DNA of 64,000 bases from Hoeflea sp. YIM 152468 (GTDB lineage Bacteria; Pseudomonadota; Alphaproteobacteria; Rhizobiales; Rhizobiaceae): the NCBI RefSeq assembly GCF_029210485.1, contig NZ_JARGET010000019.1, positions 1 through 64,000 of the forward strand, written 5' to 3'. The notes beneath the pieces are model-generated. The model had not been told where the DNA came from, made no database searches, and saw only the letters and a list, made by a program, of their open reading frames with translations. The position numbers and the translations under genes were made by a program. Positions 1-7,382 of the stretch are shown piece after piece; the stretch's first letter is position 1; every line of letters starts with the position of its first letter.

Positions 1-211
1 TCCGGCTCTGTTCGGAGGGCAAGGCGAACGCCGAAGCTACACCACGTCCTGGGACACGATCTTATCACGAGGTTACGCCAACAACGCTAGCCGCGTGGGA
101 TCGTAATCCCATTTGGCAGATTGCATCAGTTAGAAGGCTGCTGGCGAGTTCTCTTAGTACTTAAACGGAGCAGCGCTTCTAGGCTTTAAAAGCGCAGACC
201 GGAGGCTCACT

Positions 212-592
212 ATGAAACGAGACATGGATTTGATCCGATTGATCCTGCTGGAGATCGAGGAAAAAGACAGTGGATCGGGGCAAACAATTACGATTGGCGA
301 CATTGGTCACCCTTCCGAAGTGGTGACCGAACATCTCTTCATGTTAAAAAACGCCGGCTTTATAGAAGGCATTGACGCTTCCCACATGCAAGGGCGCCAT
401 ATGTTGGTCCAAAGGTTGACATGGAACGGCCACGAGTTTCTCAACACTGTCCGCGATCCAGAGGTCTGGGCAAAAACCAAAAAAGGTGCAGACAAAGTTG
501 GAGCGTTCAGTATCGAGGTGTTGAGCGAAATAGCAAAAGGCATAATAAGAAAGAAGGTCGCAGACCTATCAGGAATTGAAATAGACCTTTAA
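212..592 (+). CDS. DUF2513 family protein
   Basis: The 126-residue protein opens with KRDMDLIRLILLEIEE, the characteristic N-terminus of DUF2513, a small predicted DNA-binding-like family found mostly in mobile elements and phages. The middle (about residues 30-75) reads like a winged-helix fold, ending in LVQRLTWNGHEFLN, the usual DUF2513 signature. GGAGG sits 7 bases before the ATG, so the start is secure. The gene and its flanks are visibly richer in A and T than the rest of the window and no neighbour is functionally related, which suggests acquisition. The biological role of the family is unknown. Confidence is high for the family and low for any function. Confidence 0.85.
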   Translation: MKRDMDLIRLILLEIEEKDSGSGQTITIGDIGHPSEVVTEHLFMLKNAGFIEGIDASHMQGRHMLVQRLTWNGHEFLNTVRDPEVWAKTKKGADKVGAFSIEVLSEIAKGIIRKKVADLSGIEIDL

Positions 593-691
593 TTTTAACC
601 TGCTGACGACTTTTTGACGACCACGATGATAGGCGATCTCTCCTACTCGTGCCCCCTTCCCACATCTTCGCATTCATCAAATAAGTCAGGT

Positions 692-725
692 GGCCATCGC
701 GCTAATAGTGTTCCACGCGATGGCC
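692..725. repeat. perfect 10-bp inverted repeat downstream of rpiB
   Basis: GGCCATCGCG (692-701) and CGCGATGGCC (716-725) are exact reverse complements separated by 14 bases. The element lies just past the rpiB stop codon, so on the minus strand it could act as the 3' stem-loop of the TRAP/rpiB transcript. There is no strong U-tract, so calling it an intrinsic terminator is inference. It also sits at the junction between the AT-richer DUF2513 patch and the GC-rich chromosome. Confidence 0.55.
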
Positions 726-731
726 CGGTTG

Positions 732-1178
732 TCAGCGTTCGCCGTCCATCTTGTGCAGCTTGTCGACCCGGCGGCGGAATTCCTCGCTGGTGGAGAATTC
801 AGCTTCCAGATAGGCCTTGATCAGATCGGAGGCGAGCCAGGAGCCGACGATCTGGGCGCCGATGCACATGACATTGACGTCGTCGTGCTCCACCGCCTGA
901 TGGGCTGAATGGACGTCATGGCAGACCGCGGCACGGATGCCCTTGACCTTGTTGGCGGCAATCGAGGCGCCGACTCCGGTGCCGCAGACCATCAAGCCGC
1001 GATCTGCGGTGCCATCGCTCAGCGCCCCGGTCACCAGCTTGGCAATATCGGGGAAGTCCACCGGCTGGTCATCAAACGAACCGACATCGATGACCTCGTG
1101 ACCGAGCGCCTTGATGGTTTCAACGACATGGGCCTTCATCGGAAATCCGGCATGATCAGAACCAACAACAATTCGCAT
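732..1178 (-). CDS. rpiB: RpiB/LacA-type sugar-phosphate isomerase
   Basis: The 148-residue protein matches ribose-5-phosphate isomerase B in length and motifs: N-terminal VVGSDHAGF (the Asp-His substrate loop), CGTGVGASIAANKVKGIRAA (the anion hole and the nucleophilic Cys region) and the downstream GAQIVG. The family interconverts aldose and ketose phosphates such as ribose-5-P/ribulose-5-P, and relatives act on erythrose-4-P, allose-6-P or galactose-6-P. GGAAGG precedes the ATG. It is the last gene of the GntR-TRAP operon, 21 bp after dctM. A catabolic isomerase for the imported carbohydrate is therefore likelier than a purely housekeeping RpiB, but the true substrate cannot be read from the sequence. 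Confidence 0.9.
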   Translation of the reverse strand: MRIVVGSDHAGFPMKAHVVETIKALGHEVIDVGSFDDQPVDFPDIAKLVTGALSDGTADRGLMVCGTGVGASIAANKVKGIRAAVCHDVHSAHQAVEHDDVNVMCIGAQIVGSWLASDLIKAYLEAEFSTSEEFRRRVDKLHKMDGER

Positions 1179-1199
1179 AATTTTATCCTTCCAAAGGGG

Positions 1200-2474
1200 C
1201 TAACGCAGGAAGCTGGGAAGCCAGAGAACAAGATCGGGGGCAAAGGTGATCACGCCGAGGGTGACCACCAGCGGAATGTAGAACGGCGCCAGGGCCTTGA
1301 GCAGATCCCGCAACGAGATTTCTGCGATCGAGCAGACCAGGAACAGCGACAGGCCCATCGGCGGGGTCAGCAACCCGATCATCAGGTTGAAGATTGCCAC
1401 AATGCCCAGATGCACCGGGTCGACACCGGCCAGCACCATCGGCGGCGCGATCACCGGAACCACCAGCAGTGTCGCCGTGGTGGAATCGAGGAACATGCCG
1501 GCGATGAAGAAGATCAGATTGGCAATCAGCAACAGCACCAGCGGATCCTTCGACAGTTGCAGGATCATGGCGGCAAAATCCTGCGGCACCTGCTCGACTG
1601 CGAGGATCCAGCCAAACAGGGCTGCCGCGGCGACAATGATCAGAATTGCACTGGTGGAACGAACCGTGACCAGCATCGAATGCCACAAATGAGACCAGGT
1701 GAGCTCCTTGTAGATCAGCGAACTGATCAGAATGACATAGACGGCGGTGACAGCGGCAGCTTCGGTGGGGGTGAAAATCCCCAGCAGCATCCCGGCAATC
1801 ATCAGCACCGGAGCCAGGATGGCGGGCAGCGCCGGCAACAAGGACTGCCAGATCTCCTGCCCTGTCGGCCAGCGCTCGGCGCGCGGCATCGCATGGCGCA
1901 GCGACAGAACCGCCGCCGTTACCATCAGCAAGGCGACACAGATCAAGGCAGGAACGATGCCTGCCAGCAGCAGCTGGACGATCGAAACGCTGGTCACCGA
2001 TCCGTAGACAATGAGCGGAATGCTGGGCGGAAAGATCGGTCCGACCACGGCCGAGGCCGCGGTCACCGCCGCCGAGAACGGCGCCGAAAAGCCGCGCTTG
2101 CGCATCGCCTCGATCTCGATCTTTCCGAGACCGCCGACATCGGCCAGAGCCGCACCGGACATGCCCGAGAAGATCAGCGACGAGAAGATGTTGACCTGGG
2201 CCAGACCGCCGGGCGCACGGCCGACCAGGGTGTCGGCAAAGCGGAAGATCCGGTCGGTCACTCCGGACAGGTTCATCAGATTGCCGACAAAGATGAAGAT
2301 CGGCACGGCGACCAGCGGAAAACTGTCCAGCGCATAGGTGATGCGCTGGGCCAGAAGGCCGAGCGGAAACCCCTCGATCAGGATGTAGAGGATGCCCGGC
2401 AGCAGGATGGCGTAGACCACCGGAAAGCCAAGGATGAAAAGCGCCAGAAAGGCGATGATGATGAGGATGCCCAT
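1200..2474 (-). CDS. dctM: TRAP transporter large permease (DctM)
   Basis: This 424-residue, almost wholly hydrophobic protein has the DctM arrangement of about a dozen membrane segments. Landmarks are FLALFILGFPVVYAILLPG at the N-terminus, GMSGAALADVGGLGKIEIEAM (about residues 110-130), GPIFPPSIPLIVYG, GIFTPTEAAAVTAVY and LLTPPMGLSLFLVC near the C-terminus, all conserved in the ion-coupled TRAP permease. It works with the small subunit (dctQ, 8 bp upstream) and the periplasmic binding protein (dctP) to import an organic acid or polyol-type solute driven by a sodium or proton gradient. The long open frame on the opposite strand is a codon-bias shadow. Confidence 0.95.
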   Translation of the reverse strand: MGILIIIAFLALFILGFPVVYAILLPGILYILIEGFPLGLLAQRITYALDSFPLVAVPIFIFVGNLMNLSGVTDRIFRFADTLVGRAPGGLAQVNIFSSLIFSGMSGAALADVGGLGKIEIEAMRKRGFSAPFSAAVTAASAVVGPIFPPSIPLIVYGSVTSVSIVQLLLAGIVPALICVALLMVTAAVLSLRHAMPRAERWPTGQEIWQSLLPALPAILAPVLMIAGMLLGIFTPTEAAAVTAVYVILISSLIYKELTWSHLWHSMLVTVRSTSAILIIVAAAALFGWILAVEQVPQDFAAMILQLSKDPLVLLLIANLIFFIAGMFLDSTTATLLVVPVIAPPMVLAGVDPVHLGIVAIFNLMIGLLTPPMGLSLFLVCSIAEISLRDLLKALAPFYIPLVVTLGVITFAPDLVLWLPSFLR

Positions 2475-2482
2475 GACCGGCC

Positions 2483-2950
2483 CTAAATGCTGACGCTCGT
2501 GGCCTTCTGCGGCGGTTTGCGCAGATGGACGAGGTGGACTACGGCCGCTGCGGCGAATCCGAAAAATGTGGAGCCGAGAAAGATCCAGAACGGAATCTTC
2601 AGCGTCGGCGTGGCGTTTTTGAGGTTCTTGCCAATGGTGTTGAACACCGCATAGGCAACCAGCCCGGCGATGAATATGGCGCTGAGCGAGATCAACAGAT
2701 TGAGAACCCGGCGCAGCAGATCCGGCAAAGCGTTGCGCAGGTCTCCCATGACAATGTTCTCGCCGGACTCGACAACCAACGGGTAGCTGACGAAGACGAC
2801 GCAGATGAGAAGGAAGCGGGTGAACTCCTCGGCGCCGATCATCGGGGTTCCGAAGACCCAGCGCATGATGATCTGGGCAAACGGCAAGAACACCAGCGCC
2901 CCGAGCAAGAACACGCTGACATATTCAACAAGGCGTTTGGCAAGTTTCAT
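2483..2950 (-). CDS. dctQ: TRAP transporter small permease (DctQ)
   Basis: This is a four-helix membrane protein of 155 residues with the DctQ pattern: MKLAKRLVEYVSVFLLGALVF, then FAQIIMRWVFGTPMIGAEEFTRFLLICVVF and a C-terminal pair of helices. The usual GAEE(F/L)xR motif is present. I chose the ATG at 2950 (MKLAKRLVEY) because GGGGGAAG lies just upstream; the longer open frame reaches back over the intergenic hairpin and is unlikely to be translated. It lies 59 bp after dctP and 8 bp before dctM. Confidence 0.92.
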   Translation of the reverse strand: MKLAKRLVEYVSVFLLGALVFLPFAQIIMRWVFGTPMIGAEEFTRFLLICVVFVSYPLVVESGENIVMGDLRNALPDLLRRVLNLLISLSAIFIAGLVAYAVFNTIGKNLKNATPTLKIPFWIFLGSTFFGFAAAAVVHLVHLRKPPQKATSVSI

Positions 2951-2970
2951 AAGATCTTCCCCCAAAATGA

Positions 2971-2990
2971 CGGGCGCCCGAAGGCGCCCG
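2971..2990 (-). promoter_or_regulatory. UUCG-tetraloop hairpin between dctP and dctQ
   Basis: An 8-bp perfect GC stem (CGGGCGCC / GGCGCCCG) closes a 4-base loop that reads TTCG on the transcribed minus strand, so the RNA forms an exceptionally stable C(UUCG)G hairpin. It begins 19 bp after the dctP stop and ends 20 bp before the dctQ start. There is no U-run, so it is unlikely to be a full terminator. By analogy with other binding-protein operons it probably stabilises the dctP mRNA end and lowers expression of the permease genes (inference). Confidence 0.65.
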
Positions 2991-3009
2991 CCAGAAGTCG
3001 TCAACGGGA

Positions 3010-4002
3010 TTACTTGACCGCTGCGATCTGCTCGATATAGGGGGCGAAATCAGGGAAATCCTTGCGGATCTGATCCAGCACCGGCGCACGGAATGCGTCC
3101 ATGTCGAGACCTTCGGCTTCGGTAATGACGGTCATGCCGTTCTTCTTCAGCTCATCGACCAGTCCGGCTTCCGACTCCTGCGCCCAGCGCAGCGAATCCG
3201 CAGCCTTCTCATCAAGAGCCTTGGTGATCTTGGCGCGGTTGTCGTCGCTCAGACCCTGCCAGACGTCTTCGTTGATGAAAACGGCAAGAACCGAGTGCAT
3301 GTGGCCGGTCATGGCGACGTGCGACTGGACTTCATAGAGCTTGTTGGCCGAAATCATGGTCAGCGGGTTTTCCTGGCCGACGACCAGACCGGTCATCAAG
3401 GCGGTGGGAAGTTCGGCAACTTCCACTGGCGTCGGGGTCGCGCCAAATCCCTTGACCATCGACACCCAAAGGTCGAGAGGCACAGCACGGAACGGCTTGT
3501 CCTTCAGATCGGCCGGTGACTTGACCTCGAAATTCGACGAGATGTGCCGCGCGCCGCGATAGATGCGGCCGATGATGCGCACGCCGCCTTCTTCGATCAG
3601 CTTTGCGTTGATCTGCTGCAAGGCCGGCGAAGTATTCGGGTCAGTGGCTGCCAGCGCCTGCGCGGCATCGCGGTAGATGAACGGTGCGTTGAACACGGCC
3701 ACGTCCGGCACGATACGGGCCAGCGAAGCAAAGTCATGATGGCCCATGGAGATGGAGCCAAGACGCACGCCGTCGACCATTTCAGCCACGCCGCCCAACT
3801 GGCTTGCAGGGAAGACCTGCACGGTAACGTCGCCGCCGGTGGCTTCATCAATGCCTGCGGCTGCCTCGGTGGCAAACCGGGTCTGAATGTCGCCTTCGGA
3901 GCCGACGTGGGCATAGCGCAGCTCTTGCGCAAACGCGGGCGCCGACAGGATGCCGAACGCCAGGATGGTGGACGCTACGCGCCGGGTAATGGAACTATAC
4001 AT
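3010..4002 (-). CDS. dctP: TRAP transporter periplasmic solute-binding protein (DctP)
   Basis: The 330-residue protein has a clear Sec signal peptide (RR then a hydrophobic core, APAFA|Q at about residue 25), followed by the DctP fold. Conserved elements include LRYAHVGSEGDIQTRFATEAAAG at the N-terminus, the substrate-carboxylate arginine region KPFRAVPLDLWVSMVKGFGATPTPVEVAELPTAL (about 165-200) and VVGQENPLTMI. GGAGGA lies 7 bases before the ATG. The conserved arginine suggests a carboxylated ligand such as a sugar acid or dicarboxylate, while the adjacent RpiB-like gene hints at a sugar or polyol derivative. The precise ligand is unknown. Confidence 0.94.
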   Translation of the reverse strand: MYSSITRRVASTILAFGILSAPAFAQELRYAHVGSEGDIQTRFATEAAAGIDEATGGDVTVQVFPASQLGGVAEMVDGVRLGSISMGHHDFASLARIVPDVAVFNAPFIYRDAAQALAATDPNTSPALQQINAKLIEEGGVRIIGRIYRGARHISSNFEVKSPADLKDKPFRAVPLDLWVSMVKGFGATPTPVEVAELPTALMTGLVVGQENPLTMISANKLYEVQSHVAMTGHMHSVLAVFINEDVWQGLSDDNRAKITKALDEKAADSLRWAQESEAGLVDELKKNGMTVITEAEGLDMDAFRAPVLDQIRKDFPDFAPYIEQIAAVK

Positions 4003-4029
4003 ACTCAGTCCTCCAATGTTGAATTCATG

Positions 4030-4779
4030 TTACTTCGCCACGCCACCACCGCTGAATGCGGCGATGATGCTTTTGCGGCGCAGTTCGTCGCCGATCGCGA
4101 AATGATCGCGCAACCGGTGATCGGCCGCGTCTCCATCTCCTTCCACGATCGAAAGGAAAACCTGACGATGGGATTCCACCAGATCGTCAATCACCTTGGG
4201 TGTGTTGTGGGTCACGCGGCGGCGCTCGACATGGTTCTGCATCAGCAGTTCCGAGATCGCCTTGTAGAGCGTGATCAGAGCCTGACTGTGGCTCGCCTGA
4301 ACAATGGCGGCATGGAACCGGAAATCCGCCAGACCGCCCTTTTCCGGGTCGGACAGGGTCTGGATAAGCGCCGTCAGGCAGCCGCCGATGCGATCGAGAT
4401 CGCTGTCGGTCGCCCGTTCGCAGGCCAATCGGATTGCCTGACATTCAATCGCCATGCGCGCCTGCATGATGTCTTCGGAGGCATTCTGCTCCTGGGCAAG
4501 ACTGAAGGTGAAAAAATTGGCGAGCACCGAAATGTCGGCCTTGCCGACAAAGGCGCCACTGCCATGCCGGATATCGATCAGGCCGAGCATACCCAGAGCC
4601 CGCATCGTCTCCCGCAGCAATGGACGCCCGACATTGAGCTGGGTAGCCAGATCGCGCTCGGAGGGAAGCCGATCACCGGTGCGCAATTCGCCGGACAGGA
4701 TCCGGCTGCGGAAATAGGCGAACACGCGCTCACTTCCGCTCTGGCTATCGGTCTCGTTGGTCGGGATGATTCCGGTCAT
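4030..4779 (-). CDS. FadR-subfamily GntR transcriptional regulator (FCD domain)
   Basis: An N-terminal winged helix-turn-helix (about residues 15-85: SGELRTGDRLPSERDLATQLNVGRPLLRETMRALGMLGLIDIRHGSGAFV) is followed by an all-helical FCD effector domain (about 95-235) with the expected metal/ligand-binding acidic and His residues (DFRFHAAI, ESHRQVF, DHF). I chose the ATG at 4779 because GGTGGAG lies 6-7 bases upstream; a GTG three codons earlier is the alternative. It is the first gene of the operon with dctPQM-rpiB, 27 bp before dctP, and very probably regulates it in response to the imported carbon source. A palindrome fitting this subfamily lies upstream at 4931-4949. Confidence 0.93.
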   Translation of the reverse strand: MTGIIPTNETDSQSGSERVFAYFRSRILSGELRTGDRLPSERDLATQLNVGRPLLRETMRALGMLGLIDIRHGSGAFVGKADISVLANFFTFSLAQEQNASEDIMQARMAIECQAIRLACERATDSDLDRIGGCLTALIQTLSDPEKGGLADFRFHAAIVQASHSQALITLYKAISELLMQNHVERRRVTHNTPKVIDDLVESHRQVFLSIVEGDGDAADHRLRDHFAIGDELRRKSIIAAFSGGGVAK

Positions 4780-4802
4780 AAGCTCCACCCATTGGTCTTA
4801 CC

Positions 4803-5256
4803 TCTTTAGATATCTTGCGATCAAACGAGTCAAGCCCAGCTCGCAACATACACATATGCTGTCCACAAAATCACAAAAATGGCTTGATAACAGGCGCTTA
4901 ATTGCGAGTTTGAGCATCATCAGCACAATCGAATTGCTCAGACCAATTCAAACCATTATCGCAAACCTGTTGGCTGCAAGTCAAATTCACGGCTGCGGAC
5001 AGGTGCGTCCGACCGGCCCGCGCCGAGGGTGGGGCCACAGACAAGCCTGCCTGCAAGGCGCAAGAGAGTTGCTGGCTGCGGGCGTTCTGCCGGGTGCTCT
5101 GCGCCGGGTCGATCGATCCGGACCCCGCCTCAGCGCCGCCTGAGCGGTGGTGTGGTCGCGAGCAAGATCAGGCGCGCGCGCTGCCGTAAGGTGCGGGTCT
5201 GGTGCGGGCGGGTCTGGGAAGTGCCGGTCCGGCAGCGCTGAGCCGGCTGGCTGCAG
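4803..5256. other. non-coding interval upstream of the GntR-TRAP operon
   Basis: These 450 bases contain no credible gene. The half nearest the operon (to about 4990) is AT-richer, as expected for a promoter, and holds the palindrome at 4931-4949. The other half (about 4990-5256) is very GC-rich, with short imperfect GGTGCGGGT-like repetitions, and separates the operon from the convergently placed neighbour. Short open frames here have no recognisable product. Confidence 0.6.
4931..4949. promoter_or_regulatory. candidate FadR/GntR operator
   Basis: GAATTGCTCAGACCAATTC is an inverted repeat with 6-base arms whose core (TTGCTCAGACCAA) differs by one base from the TTGGTC-N-GACCAA form recognised by FadR-subfamily GntR proteins. 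It lies about 150 bp upstream of the gntR start in the only long non-coding stretch before the operon. A second, weaker GGT-CTT-ACC half-palindrome is at 4794-4802, close to the start codon. Binding is inferred. Confidence 0.5.
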
Positions 5257-5757
5257 CTACGGCTGCAGGTGGCACCGGACATATGGACTGCCGGGGTCGC
5301 CGGGCGCGTTGATCAGGCGCAGCGATTGGCTGTTGACCATGTGCACGCCCAGCGTCCGGCTGGTGCTGCGGCCATTCGCCTCGCAGGTGGCCTCGAGCTG
5401 CAGGCTGCTGCTGCCTCGGTCGCCGGGCTCGAAGCTGCAGGTCTCGTCCGAGCGTCTGAGTGTGTTCGGCGTGAGCACGGCAAAGCCGTCAAAGCTGGTC
5501 TGGTCCATCATTGCACAGGTGTCGGCATCGACGGCCCAGACCCCGACATAGGCAAGCCGGCTTTCGCTGCGGTTATGGCTCAGGGCCTCATTGGTGTCCT
5601 CGCGCAACAGGCTTTGCGGCGGCAATATCGCGTTGGCGTCAATCAGCGACCGTCTTGCCGATGACTGGGGTCCGGGTCCGGGTTCAGCCACGCAACCGGC
5701 AAGGCTCCACGGCAGCAAAGCGGCCATCACCAGAATTGTTGTTTTCAGCCGACTCAT
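5257..5757 (-). CDS. putative lipoprotein of unknown function
   Basis: The 166-residue protein has a lipoprotein signal with a lipobox (SLAGC, Cys at residue 22). After a low-complexity linker, the C-terminal half (about 85-166) reads VGVWAVDADTCAMMDQTSFDGFAVLTPNTLRRSDETCSFEPGDRG...C...VRCHLQP. It is Cys-rich and resembles small secreted beta-barrel domains seen in rhizobial hypothetical proteins. The even number of cysteines in the mature domain suggests disulfides in the periplasm. I do not recognise a defined function. It stands alone, with pdxJ upstream on the same strand but over 100 bp away. Confidence 0.7.
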   Translation of the reverse strand: MSRLKTTILVMAALLPWSLAGCVAEPGPGPQSSARRSLIDANAILPPQSLLREDTNEALSHNRSESRLAYVGVWAVDADTCAMMDQTSFDGFAVLTPNTLRRSDETCSFEPGDRGSSSLQLEATCEANGRSTSRTLGVHMVNSQSLRLINAPGDPGSPYVRCHLQP

Positions 5758-5859
5758 GATGTCCTCAATTAAAGCTGGTGCGCTTTCTGGCCGAGCAACA
5801 GGTAAAATTCAAGACGTATCGCAAGCGCCCTTCGCCTCAACAGCGGCGGCGGCCTTGCG

Positions 5860-6606
5860 TCAGCCCTGGCATGCCTTCACGAAGCGGCGAACCGTTTCGG
5901 CCATGCCATATTCCAGCGCATCGGCGGTGAGACCATGGCCGATGGAGACTTCCAGCAATTGGGGAAGGGCGCGGGCAAGGCCCGGCAGATTGTCGACCGT
6001 CAGGTCATGACCGGCATTGACGCCAAGACCGAGTTCCGCGGCAAGCTTGCCGGAGATCTCCAGTTGCCTCAACGCCTCGGCAGCGCGCGCCGGATCGTCA
6101 AAGGTTGCGCCATAGGGGCCGGTGTAGAACTCCACCCGGTCAGCGCCGGTGGCCTTTGCCGCCTCCAGGCTTGCGCGGCTGGCGTCGGGATCGCAAAACA
6201 GCGACACCCGGGCGCCGCTCTTCTTGAGCCGCTGAACCACCGAGCGCAGGACATTGCCCTTGCCCTCAAAGTCCCAACCGTGATCGGAGGTCGCCTGAGC
6301 CGGGTCATCGGGAACCAGCGTGACCTGCTCGGGCGCATGGGCCTCGACCAGATCGAGAAACTCCTCGGTCGGATAGCCTTCGATGTTGAACTCGGCCTGG
6401 GGGAACTCATCATCGATCAAGGCGCGGATATCGGGAAGGTCGGAGAAGCGGATATGGCGCTGGTCGGGCCGGGGATGGACGGTGAGCCCGTGGGCGCCGT
6501 TTTGCAGGGCGATGCGACCCAACGAGGTGACACTCGGCCAGGGCAGATCGCGGCGGTTGCGGAGCATGGCTATGGCGTTGAGATTGACGGAAAGTTGCGC
6601 AGGCAT
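5860..6606 (-). CDS. pdxJ: pyridoxine 5'-phosphate synthase
   Basis: The 248-residue TIM-barrel enzyme condenses 1-deoxyxylulose-5-phosphate with 3-amino-1-hydroxyacetone phosphate in the DXP-dependent vitamin B6 pathway. Diagnostic motifs are [15 protein letters not shown] at the N-terminus, [16 protein letters not shown] (substrate phosphate/His loop), [17 protein letters not shown], and [13 protein letters not shown] with [13 protein letters not shown] at the C-terminus. The start [10 protein letters not shown] matches the family, whereas the longer GTG-initiated frame adds six residues with no support. It is a single gene with no pathway partner nearby. Confidence 0.95.
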   Translation of the reverse strand: MPAQLSVNLNAIAMLRNRRDLPWPSVTSLGRIALQNGAHGLTVHPRPDQRHIRFSDLPDIRALIDDEFPQAEFNIEGYPTEEFLDLVEAHAPEQVTLVPDDPAQATSDHGWDFEGKGNVLRSVVQRLKKSGARVSLFCDPDASRASLEAAKATGADRVEFYTGPYGATFDDPARAAEALRQLEISGKLAAELGLGVNAGHDLTVDNLPGLARALPQLLEVSIGHGLTADALEYGMAETVRRFVKACQG

Positions 6607-6843
6607 GGCGGCCCCCTGAACCAAGACGATCTGAAGAGCCCGAGGCCCGTTCCCTCTCCTAGACCATCAATCTGGAATGTGAAAATGAATTTCGGGAAAG
6701 CGTCCATTCCGGTTTTGAATTGATGCTGGCAGAAACCGCATCCAGGCAAGGGGACAATGAGCGACAGCCTCGAATGCGCGCCCTCTTGCCTGCGCGGCGC
6801 CAGGCGCCGCACTTGCGTTGGCGACATTCACACCGGGGTCAGC

Positions 6844-7119
6844 TTACTTGCCGCGCCTCAGATGGGTCGAGTAATCCTTCAAGTCGGCATGGTAATTGTC
6901 GATGATCCGGCTCTGACGCTTCTTGCCGATTCTGAGCGCACCCCAGAAAAACGCAATCGCCGCCACGGCAATCAGGCCGAAGATCGGCAGTCCAAGGTCT
7001 TTCGGATCCGACGAACCGAAAACCCGGGTGAGCAGAACGTTGAACTCGAAAGCCTGCGCTGGCGCGGCGCTGATCAGCGAAGCCAGCAAGACAGCAATTG
7101 CGGACAAGATGCGCATCAT
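6844..7119 (-). CDS. small exported or membrane protein, unknown function
   Basis: This is a short protein of about 90 residues with an N-terminal signal peptide (MMRILSAIAVLLASLISAAPAQAF), a conserved-looking middle (FGSSDPKDLGLPIFGLIAVAAIAFFWGALRIG) that forms one transmembrane helix, and a basic C-terminal tail (KKRQSRIIDNYHADLKDYSTHLRRGK). AGGAAG lies a few bases before paired ATG codons at 7119 and 7116, so the start is near there rather than at upstream TTG/ATG codons. The topology suggests an inner-membrane protein with its tail in the cytoplasm. I do not recognise the family. Confidence 0.6.
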   Translation of the reverse strand: MMRILSAIAVLLASLISAAPAQAFEFNVLLTRVFGSSDPKDLGLPIFGLIAVAAIAFFWGALRIGKKRQSRIIDNYHADLKDYSTHLRRGK

Positions 7120-7218
7120 GTTCTTCCTCATAAACAATCCACACCCATCCTACCGCGCCAATCCTAAATAGACTGTCACCCTACAGCGCCGCGCATCCAG
7201 TTGGCTGCTGAAAGGACG

Positions 7219-7283
7219 CTGTCTCTTTTTCAATCGATGCTTGTCCGTTATCGTTCCAATGAAGACATTTGAACGTGACATGC
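7219..7283 (+). repeat. dispersed palindromic intergenic repeat, copy 1
   Basis: This 65-bp element ends in a hairpin (CGTTCCAATG / CATTTGAACG around a 4-base loop) followed by TGACATGC. About 50 of 65 positions match the equally long element at 15818-15882, and a decayed relative lies at 32184-32216. It is found only between genes here, 100 bp upstream of the AlkB-like gene. It is probably a rhizobial intergenic palindromic repeat; family assignment would need a genome-wide search. Confidence 0.6.
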
Positions 7284-7382
7284 ATGAGCGAGCGCTGAAA
7301 AACCGGAGCCTTATCCCCTGGATAGCAGATCTTGCCTGCGGCAACCTTCGGGCGTATCGTGCTGGCGGGGAGTAGACAGGGC

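Noticed and set aside
909-2486. 525-codon plus-strand open frame opposite dctM
   Set aside because: Its product is dominated by Gln, Asp, His and Arg with no family similarity; the antisense frame encodes a full TRAP permease. It is a codon-bias shadow.
5100-5256. GC-rich GGTGCGGGT-like repetitions
   Set aside because: Units are irregular and the pattern is explained by base composition; not reported as a repeat array.
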